Origin: Eustoma russellianum
Lineage: Eukaryota; Streptophyta; Magnoliopsida; Gentianales; Gentianaceae
Length of the DNA: 64,000 bases
Direction: 5' to 3'
NCBI GenBank assembly: GCA_036186865.1
Contig: AP025047.1
Location: 257,820 to 321,819, forward strand
Below the pieces are notes generated by a model that saw only the letters and a list, made by a program, of their open reading frames with translations, was not told the origin of the DNA and ran no database searches. Below are positions 12,425 through 21,980 of the stretch, piece by piece (the stretch's first letter is position 1; every line of letters begins with the position of its first letter). Both the position numbers and the translations under genes were made by a program.

Positions 12425-13060
12425 ATAAAATGATGCAACTTTTGCATCTTGAAATATCTCATTTCAACCTCGAACGGTCATAAACTAACTTTGGAAATTA
12501 AATTATGCAGCATAGTGTGAAATCAAGATCTTGTTTGTGAACCAAAGCTATAAATACAAGGATCAAAAGGTTTTTTTTAATATGCTTTTGATAAAATACT
12601 TTCTATATGTTTTGTGATCCTTGAAAACTCTTTGAATCTATTGTGAAAACGTGCAAAATTCTTTCTTGTTTTGTTTTCTTTCTTCCACTGGTATTAAATA
12701 CTTCAAATAAACAAGTTTAATTTTCCTCTCGTAGAGAAAACAAACGGAAGACAACTGTTATATCATGTGAAGCATTTGTCACGTAGTACATCTTGGTGGA
12801 GGCAAAATTGCTTTAACTACGGTGTAACATTTGTTATGTCTCGACATTTTTTCATTTGTCTTTGTTACATCTCTTTGTGTTTGATGATTACATCTTCAGA
12901 GTTCTTCTTACAATTTTGTATATTATCAAACGAAGTTTGATGAAACATGTGTTACTCCTTTGAGTTTTTCTTCTATTTTCTTTGTATTTCTATTTTATGT
13001 TAGTGATTTTTTATTTGTATATCATATTCCATGTCTTCCTAGACTAAATTTTCCCACATA
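12425..13060 (+). repeat. Dispersed ~640-bp repeat, copy B (possible LTR)
   Basis: This is a second copy of the repeat at 7060-7700 in the same orientation, diverged by substitutions and indels. It keeps the CTATAAATACAAGGATCAAAAGG landmark. It may be the 3' LTR of the decayed Copia element or an independent solo copy; DNA just upstream does not show a clear reverse transcriptase relic. Confidence 0.6.
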
Positions 13061-14262
13061 GATCACTGATTATCGTAGGTAATCACTCATAATGACATTG
13101 GATATGCAGTTTGCAATAGAAGATCTGATCAAAATGCTTCCTTTGGAATAAGATAAGCTGGACAATGTTAATTGGTTTGGAGAGAGAAAGAGATGCGGCG
13201 TTGCAAAAAGAAAGATAAAAGCTGAATTGTCTGCTTCATCTCAGTAATTAGCGGTTCAAGGAGCCATAATCATATCGCAATCGCATATTACATAAGTATT
13301 TGTGCGTGCGAACTGCCAAATGCTCTTCTTTATCCTTCGATATCATACACGTCTCTAGCTTTTGATGACGAAAATTTAAGGTGGGTAATCGGGATCTTTA
13401 ACCTGCAGCACTCAACACAGGAAGAGGTTTCTACATGGACGGAAAACAAAAATGTAGGTTAAAGACATAGTGCTAATAAAGACGTGATAAGATTGACCAA
13501 AACAAGACGCGAAATATTTGGTCTGGGCACCATTGGTGATGAACATATTCTGGTGCAAGCTAACAACAGCTTTGTAGACGGATGGATGCATCGATCCAAA
13601 ATAAGATAGTCCTTATGTTCCAAAGTTACTGGTCAAAATAAGATACTCCTTATTTATTGCCTTTTCAAGCCTTCTAAACATGTTCTTGCTTCCTCTTAGT
13701 TTAGTTTTATATTACAGTATACTATTTTTATTTTACTTGAAAGAATATCCACTTATTATTTATATTTTACTTAAAGCATTGATTCTAAATGATCCATGCA
13801 ATTAATAAACCTGTTAAGAGTGTTAGGAAAGTGCAGCAAAAAAGCAAGAATATGATCAAACGAAAGCCGAGACGAGTCTCAAGATAACTCTGTCCTTAAA
13901 GCAATTTAGCCTCTACCGATTGAGCAAGGTAGACAACAAGACTAATGCTTCCCAAGATATAACGGCTGTCTTCTTTTCTTTTGCTCTAGGAGAAGAAGAA
14001 TGAACTTGATATTGAAGAGAAAGATAAAGGAGAAAGGTAGAAGAAAGATTGCTGAAAATTCTATAGATTTTGCAAGAATGTTGTGTATCTTTGAAGATAG
14101 CAAGATCTCATACATATAGACCTTGGATTGTGTTAAAAACCATGTTTGAAACTCGTTTCAGCAAATTTTTTACCAGTTATGGCCGTTGATTACCGTTCAT
14201 AGGTGAAGGGAGATGATCTTTGGATCAAAAGTTGCAACCCAAAATGAAAAGTTCTATCCGCT
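13061..14262. other. Intergenic; possible LTR-like sequence from 13817
   Basis: No gene is recognised. A stretch starting TGTTAGGAAAGTGCAGC near 13817 looks like the start of a Copia LTR, but I could not define an end with a matching target duplication. Confidence 0.35.
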
Positions 14263-14381
14263 GGCACGTCGATCTCTCACGTCGATCGATCGATGTGATC
14301 GATCGACGTTGGACAGACAGCCTCAGATCAAAATGGATCTCTAACATCGATCGATCGATCGACGTAAGAGATCCACGTCCG
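14263..14381. repeat. CGATCG-rich long inverted repeat (hairpin)
   Basis: Arms of about 34-37 bp at 14264-14297 and 14344-14380 are imperfect reverse complements. Each has the order ACGT, GATCTCT, ACGTCGATCGATCGAT. The ~46-bp loop holds another GATCGATCGACGT. The symmetry gives open frames on both strands that need not be real. Function is unknown. Confidence 0.7.
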
Positions 14382-14832
14382 ACTGAAAGTTCCCAGTATT
14401 GCAACACATCACATCAACCTCCCAAACAACCTCATATATATTCTATATAAGTTTGGAGCACACGGTAAGATAGTTTGATGTACTTTTCCAACAAAGAGGA
14501 GGGAATAAATCAACATAGTGGAAAGAAAGAGAAGAAAGATAAAACTAAAAAGTAACCAAAAAAATTTAAGTCGAAGGTTTTACCATCTTTTGGAGAGAAT
14601 CCGAACACTGTTTATGGTTGTTGCATGATGTGGAATCTGATCTTGGACTGACTGTCGGATTCTTATTACGGCAGCCACGTGGCTCCACTTACTCAGCTCC
14701 CATTACTTCCCACTTCCCAATCAAACAGAACTATATCAAATCACCGAACTACCCCCATAGCCAATCATACAATCCAAACAGAAACACAAGTAACTCGAGG
14801 ATCATAACAGTAAATTCACCTGCACCAAACCC
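14382..14832. other. Upstream region of the HD-Zip gene
   Basis: This is non-coding sequence leading into the HD-Zip promoter. It contains a GCCACGTGGC palindrome near 14673, a G-box core that could bind bZIP or bHLH factors. No independent gene is seen. Confidence 0.45.
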
Positions 14833-14840
14833 CTATAAAT
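14833..14840 (+). promoter_or_regulatory. Probable TATA box of the HD-Zip gene
   Basis: CTATAAAT lies in a C-rich context about 500 bp upstream of the start codon. Transcription from near 14865 would give a leader of about 470 nt, long enough to hold the upstream ORF at 15098. This is positional inference. Confidence 0.5.
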
Positions 14841-15097
14841 CCACCTTGCATAGTCTCTTCGAACTTTAGCCGGAAAAACACTTGCCAGCGACACCTTAGT
14901 GCCGGAGCCTCGCCTAAACCCGTCGAATATTTCCTGTCTTCTCACTTGTTAAATGTCTGCATAAATATTTTAGCGAAACCCAGGTTAAATAATAATTAAT
15001 AAATAGCTGTCGCGCACGGCGGTCAACTGAATATCATCTGAGGATATAGGAGCAGGGTCGGAGTAAATCGAGGGAACTGGGTAAAATAATATTTGGC

Positions 15098-15334
15098 ATG
15101 ACGGGATTTTGCTTATGCCCGTTGGAAACTGCGGCTAGATTACTATGGAGCACCAGTTTCTTCCGCCACAAGCTCGTTGATTTGCAGTGTAGAACTATTA
15201 TCGTCCTTTTTTTTAACTTTCAGCTAGACTTATCGTCGAATACTTCAACTGCAAAGTTTGCGTTGCCGGGAATTCTCTTAATCGGCTATTTTACACGCCG
15301 GGGTTCTATTAAAAAGGATAGTTGCTGGTTTTAG
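15098..15334 (+). promoter_or_regulatory. Upstream ORF in the HD-Zip leader (candidate conserved-peptide uORF)
   Basis: A 78-codon ORF starts with MTGFCLCPLETAARLLW and ends at a TAG three bases before the main ATG at 15338. Arabidopsis HB1 is known to be repressed at translation by a conserved-peptide uORF (CPuORF33). Position and gene identity fit such a role, but I cannot confirm peptide conservation from this sequence. A short three-codon uORF (ATG at 14953) and another ATG near 15146 also precede the main start. An intron in the leader could change the ORF's real 3' end. Confidence 0.5.
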
Positions 15335-15337
15335 TAA

Positions 15338-18300
15338 ATGAATTACGGTCGTCTCTTCTTCGACCCATCGTGCCATGGAGACATGTTGCTCCTGGGGAAT
15401 GGAGATCCCTTCTTCAGAGGTAATGTTATTTCCCTTATTTGTCCATTGCGCTTATTTTGAAAAGATTTTATGGACATAAAATCATGATGAGTTACGGTCA
15501 TATAGGAGGAGGATCGGTGATTAAGATGGAGGAGATGCCAAAGAAACGACCTTTCCTCTCCTCGCCGGGTGAACTGTTTGACGATGAATATTATGATGAA
15601 CAATTCCAGGAGAAGAAGCACCGACTCACTTCTGATCAGGTCTCCAAACTTTGGTTATTAAATCTAAATTATTAAAACAAACACAAACAAACAAACAAAC
15701 AAACAAAACTGTGGGTGTGTGTATGGTTTCTGAGTTACCCTGCACTACTGGATATTCCTGTGTTCATTAATATTCCTGATCGGATAATCTGTGATGATAT
15801 TCTTTGATATAAAATTATAGAACTGCTCGGGTATCGGGGATAAATGGCATATTCATTTCCTATTTTATGTCCCTTGTCAGGCATCATATTTCATGGACTT
15901 ATCCTTCTTTTATATATTCCATCGATTTCTTTCAACAAGAATTAACTTTGTCATCTCTTAGGAAGAGAATTATGGGATTTTATCATCACATAGTTTTGAA
16001 AATTATTTCTCGATTGTAAATGAGTAAGTCTAAGGTAAAAAATGTTAGGAAATCATACCATATTTAGAAGATTGTAATCAGTGTAAATCAAATCAAAGTT
16101 AATGAGGCATGATTGTAGGGATGATTGTAGAGTGATTGTAGGGATTTTGTTTTATTACTTACCTTGTATAGATACTACGTGGGTGTATAAGAGATAGGAG
16201 AATGTAACGGTGAATATCAATGAAAAATACTGCCTTCAGAAATTATCTACTGTTAACATGGTATCAGAGCGAGGCCGATCCCTCCTCTGAGATTTACTCT
16301 TGTTGAGTTTCTGAGTATAGGCTCAGAACATACTCATCATTGCCTTCCTTACCTGAGTTACCGACGGCCATACCTTTCTCGGCCATACCTTTCTCAGCCT
16401 GTTTGGCAACGTCTGACCAAGAACAGCACTGCTGTGATTAGCCACCTGTCAACCAACAAATACAAACATTATGTCAAATCCAGAAACAAGTGAACCCCAA
16501 ACACCTAACCTTGCGGATCTTGCTGTCCAAGTGGCAAGCATTTTACAAAATACACCACCGAAGCCTTCCCCCAGTTCAATAACCCAGTTACCATCACCAT
16601 TGACCACAGAAAATCTCATTATCACAGTCAAATTGAACGGAAATAATTACGCGGTTTGGGCACCACTGGTATTACGGGCGATTATTGGAAGGGGGAGGAG
16701 ACATCACCTCACGGGTGTTCCTCCTCCACCCTCTCCCACAGATTCTGATTTCCCATCATGGGAACAAGCTGATAACTCTGTATTTACGTGGATTATACAA
16801 ACAATCGAACCAACACTGGTTGTAAACGTGACCCGCTATCCCACGGCGAAAGCACTTTGGGACGGACTGGCTCTCACCTATGGTTCAGGCACAGATTCGC
16901 TCAGAGTATATGATCTTCATCGCAGGGCTAGCCTGGTGAGACAGGGAGGAGGAAGTATTGAGGGCTGTTGGAATAAACTTCAAGATCTATGGATGGCCAT
17001 AGATTCACAGGAACCGAACCCTATGACATGCACAGTGGATATTAACATCCACAATAAAAAAATGGAGACTTTGAGACTGTTTCAATTCTTAACTGCCATT
17101 GATGAAAAATACATGGCAGAAAAGAATGACCTACTAAAGAGGGACCCTTTACCCACCTTGGAGACTGCATATCGTGAGATACGCAGAGCAGAAGGAAGGT
17201 CAATGGTGTTGCAGCGAAATCCCTCAGAGGAGGACTCATCATCGGGATTTGGACATGGTCTGGCGGCGCAAGGTTTGGCCACCAAGACCCGTGAATCTGG
17301 ACAGAGACGTGGAGGAGGACAAAGCAAAGGCCGGGGAGGCCAAGCATCTACCCAGTCCAGCAGCCAGCAGCGTATGGAGGACAAGGACAGTATGGTTTGC
17401 ACCTTTTGCGGACAAAAGAGGCATACGAAGGAAAATTGTTTCAAACTAATCGGGTACCCCGATTGGTATGAAGGAAAAAGGCATCAAGCAGAGACAGGAC
17501 GTGGATTGGGGTGGCTGCCATGGGAGCAGCAGCAATCATCAGTGGAGGCAACGAAGAAGACAACCCACCAGAGGAGGCGGGCTCTGAAAAAATAGGTACA
17601 AGGGTTGAGGGAAACCTCAACCCTTATAATCCCCATTTGGACTTTTATGCCCCTAATGAAATAACATCTTTGGTCCTGCAGGTTTCGCATAATTACAACA
17701 GAACCCCCTTAAATCCGGCCAAAGCAAATTCCGCCCCTGCGTTTTCGAAAAAGACCAACTCCAGTCCAGAACTTTCTGAAAAATCAATAATTACCCCCAG
17801 ACTTGTCTCAAATTCCAAATCAACCCCTGCACTCCACCACCAAGACCTTTTACCTTCAAAACTAACCAAACCCACTACAACAAGTCATGATTGGATACTT
17901 GATAGTGGGGCAACCGATACCATGACATATGAGCCACTTGACTTTACAACTTCGACACCTCCTAAAAAAACCCATATAGAAACTGCCAATGGTACCCTAA
18001 TCCCAGTCTCCGGAGGTGGAACTGTATCAGTTACACCCAATCTACACTTACGTAATTGTCTTTATGTTCCAGACTTATCTTCAAAATTGCTGTCTATCAG
18101 CCAAATTACTAAAGAATTACATTGTGTGGTTCTTATGTACCCTCACTTTTGCCTTTTGCAGGATATTCGCTCGAGGGAGATCATTGGGCGTGGCATTGAG
18201 AAGGAAGGGCTATACTATGTGACAGACGTGGTGCAACAGGGCCGATCCAATCTTGCCACCGGGACCGCGGAACAGAGACTGTGGTTATGGCACCGTCGAC

Positions 18301-21300
18301 TTGGTCATCCTTCCCTAGGGTATATGAAACTCCTGTTTCCTTCTTTAGTTCAATCTGGACTTACGTTGTCATGTGATACATGTTTCCGCGCCAAACATCA
18401 TCGTTCATCTTATAAGGCAAATAATACCAGAGTCAAAACGTTATTTAGTCTTATTCATTCTGATGTATGGGGACCATCACCACATAATACTACTCTTGGA
18501 TATCAGTACTTTGTTACATTTGTTGATGATTTTTCCCGAGTTACGTGGGTCTATTTTCTAAAGAATAAATCTGATTTATGCTCTACATTTGTTGATTTCT
18601 ATACAATGATTAACACTCAATTTCAGACTAAAATTCAAATACTTCGGTCTGACAATGGAGGTGAATACGTTAACAGTGGTCTCGCAGATTTTCTTAAACA
18701 CCATGGCATTCTTCATCAAACTTCCTGTTCCCACACCCCACAACAAAATGGTGTCGCAGAACGGAAAAATCGAATATTATTAGAAATGACCCGTGCCATG
18801 ATGTTAGAATCCCATGTACCCAAAACACTCTGGACTGAAGCTGTAGCCACTGCAGCCTATCTCCTAAATCGTTTGCCCACTAAAATCTTGGATCACTGCA
18901 CTCCGCTATCTGTCCTAGCATCTCATACTGAGATTCCCTCTATTCTCACACTACCTCCTAAAGTATTTGGATGTTCTGTCTTTGTTCACATTCCGTCATC
19001 TCAACGAACTAAATTAGACGCATGTGCTGACAAATGTGTATTTGTGGGCTATGCAATGTCAAAAAAGGGATATCGATGCTATAATCCGCGCACTCGTCGC
19101 ATTCATATCACCATGGATTGTACCTTTCTAGAGCACGAGTATTTCTACTCTTCCCCGTCTTGGTCTCAGGGGGAGAATAATTCGGTTGAGACCTACGACT
19201 GGCTCCATAATCCCAGTCAAACAGAAGTGGTTCCAACACGGCAAGTAGGTGACGCCGACTGCGCTTTTCCTGACAAAGATATAGCCCTTGCTTCTGAGCC
19301 ATCCAGTGGTTTCACTCTGGCGAATATCGAGCAAGAGCAAACTCAGGTAGTATCATCTCTTGAAACACCTATACTTTCTCTACCTGAGGTTCCGAATAAT
19401 ACTGATACACCTGACACACCCGATTTTCCCAGTATATACCCCGATATATGTGAAACTGTGCAGGACACTGGTGATATTTCAGGTAAGGGCATAAAACTTC
19501 CACCACGGCAGAACAGGGGGAAACCACCGACTCGATACTCTCTAAGTAAGGTGTCTAAAGGGGCGGTGTATCCAATCAAGAATGCGAGGGGTCTATTGGC
19601 ATCAGTGTGTGACGTTACAGTACCCAGAACAGTTGAGGAGGCATTGAGCCACCCAGAGTGGCACGCGGCTATGAAAGAGGAAATGAGTGCTCTTCTCAAA
19701 AATAATACCTGGGAGAAAGTAGCAAGACCCAGTGGGAAGCATCTGGTTGGGTGTCGGTGGGTATACACTGTCAAGTACAAAGCAGACGGAAGCATTGAAA
19801 GGTATAAAGCCAGGTTAGTTGCACGAGGGTATACCCAAACGTATGGCATTGATTACTCAGAAACTTTCTCACCAGTAGCGAAACTAGACACTATCAGGGT
19901 TCTCTTCTCTATTGCTGCCAATAAGTCATGGCCATTAAAACAGTACGATGTTAAGAATGCATTCTTACATGGCGAACTTAAAGAAGAAGTGTATATGAGT
20001 GCTCCCCCAGGTTTCACTGAGGAATTCGGAGAGAATGAAGTATGTCGACTAAGGCGGTCATTATATGGTCTGAAGCAATCACCAAGAGCGTGGTTTGGGA
20101 GGTTTACTGCCTTCATGAAACGACAAAATTATAAACAGAGTAATGCAGATCATACGCTCTTTGTAAAAAGGAATGGACCTCGGGTTACTTGTTTAATAAT
20201 ATATGTTGATGACATGATTATAACAGGGGATGATATCGAGGAGATGGACTTACTCAAGCGACAGCTTTTCTCGGAATTTGAAATGAAAGATTTGGGAGAT
20301 CTGAGGTATTTCTTGGGGATTGAGGTAGAACGTTCTGAGCACGGAATCTTTATATCCCAACAGAAGTATATTCTGGATCTACTTGCTGAGGTTGGGATGA
20401 TGGACTGTAAACCAGCTGGGGCACCAATGTTGGTAAACCAGAAACTAGAGATTGAAGGTGGAAAGCCAGATGCAGATCGAGAAAGGTACCAAAGGTTAGT
20501 TGGAAAGTTGATCTATTTATCTCATACTCAACCGGATATTTCATTTGCAGTTGGATTGGTTAGTCAGTTCATGCATCGACCCCAGGTGCATCATCTAGAA
20601 GCTGTATTGAGAATCGTTCGTTATCTAAAAGGGACAACTGGACGAGGCATCTGGTTTAAAAATTGTGGACATTTAGACATTCAGGTATACACTGATGCTG
20701 ATTGGGCAGGAAGTGTAGTGGATCGACGCTCTACCTCAGGTTATTTTGCTTTGGTAGGGGGGAACTTAGTCACATGGAGAAGCAAAAAACAAAAGGTGGT
20801 GTCTTTGTCAAGTGCCGAGACAGAGTTTCGAGGAATAGCAAAAGGTGTAGTGGAGGTTTTATGGTTAAAGAAACTAATGAACGATTTGGGCCTTCAAGTT
20901 GTGCTTCCAACTAAATTAATGTGTGATAATAAAGCTTCGATCAGTATCTCCGAGAATCCAGTACAACATGACCGAACTAAACATATTGAGGTGGACCGTC
21001 ATTTCATCAAGGAAAAGATCGAGGATAAAATTATTGAGTTGCCGTATGTACCATCGGAAGATCAGTTAGCAGATATCTTAACCAAAGCTGTGGCGGGAAG
21101 GGCGTTCGATGAGACTTTGGTCAAGTTGGGCATTGTAGAATCCCCTGCTCAACTTGAGGGGGAGTGTTAGGAAATCATACCATATTTAGAAGATTGTAAT
21201 CAGTGTAAATCAAATCAAAGTTAATGAGGCATGATTGTAGGGATGATTGTAGAGTGATTGTAGGGATTTTGTTTTATTACTTACCTTGTATAGATACTAC

Positions 21301-21948
21301 GTGGGTGTATAAGAGATAGGAGAATGTAACGGTGAATATCAATGAAAAATACTGCCTTCAGAAATTATCTACTGTTAACAAAAAATTTGTTTGATTTAGG
21401 TCCAGATGCTCGAGAAGAGCTTTGAAGAAGAAAACAAACTGGAGCCAGATCGTAAGAACCAGCTCGCCAAGAAGCTGGGTTTGCAGCCAAGGCAGGTAGC
21501 CGTATGGTTCCAGAATCGACGTGCTCGCTGGAAGACAAAACAGCTTGAAAGAGATTACGGTCAACTCAAGGATTCATATGAATCTCTTCTGTGTAACTAT
21601 AGAACTGTTGCAAAAGAAAATGATAAGCTCAGAACTGAGGTAATGCATTTAAACATTTGTTGTCGCGATATTAAATTTCCATGATGATTTTTCGCTTTCT
21701 GCAACCTGTTACATTTCCTCCTCCCCCATACGTAAACGATTAACTTATCAGCTGAAACAACAATATAGTTTCTAGAAGGTGAAGGCCTATCAGATATATG
21801 GTTGTTCTTTTCTTTTCTTTTCTTTTCTTTTCTGTAAATTATGGTTGTTCTTTTCATTTGCAAAATTGTCAAACCCATGAAATTTGAGGCCTTCCATAAT
21901 GTAACCAGCAATTGATCTTAATATGGCTAGGCTTATTTCAGATTACTT

Positions 21949-21980
<32 letters not shown>

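Larger units (their letters stand above)
16043..21380 (+). mobile_element. Full-length Ty1/Copia retrotransposon (element 1) in HD-Zip intron 2
   Basis: The 5338-bp element lies in the same orientation as its host gene. Its LTRs at 16043-16258 and 21165-21380 are 216 bp each and identical by eye, starting TGTTAG and ending AACA. The primer site TGGTATCAGAGC at 16259-16270 complements initiator Met-tRNA. The polypurine tract TTGAGGGGGAG abuts the 3' LTR. A 5-bp AAAAA duplication flanks it (16038-16042, 21381-21385), inside an A-run, so this part is weaker evidence. Without the element the intron would be about 417 bp. Identical LTRs mean a recent insertion. Confidence 0.95.

Noticed and set aside
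14220..14450. Open frames on both strands over the CGATCG hairpin
   Set aside because: They arise from palindromic sequence and show no protein-like composition.
13817..14605. Possible solo LTR (TGTTAGG ... CGAACA)
   Set aside because: The flanking 5-mers do not match and internal LTR signals are unclear.
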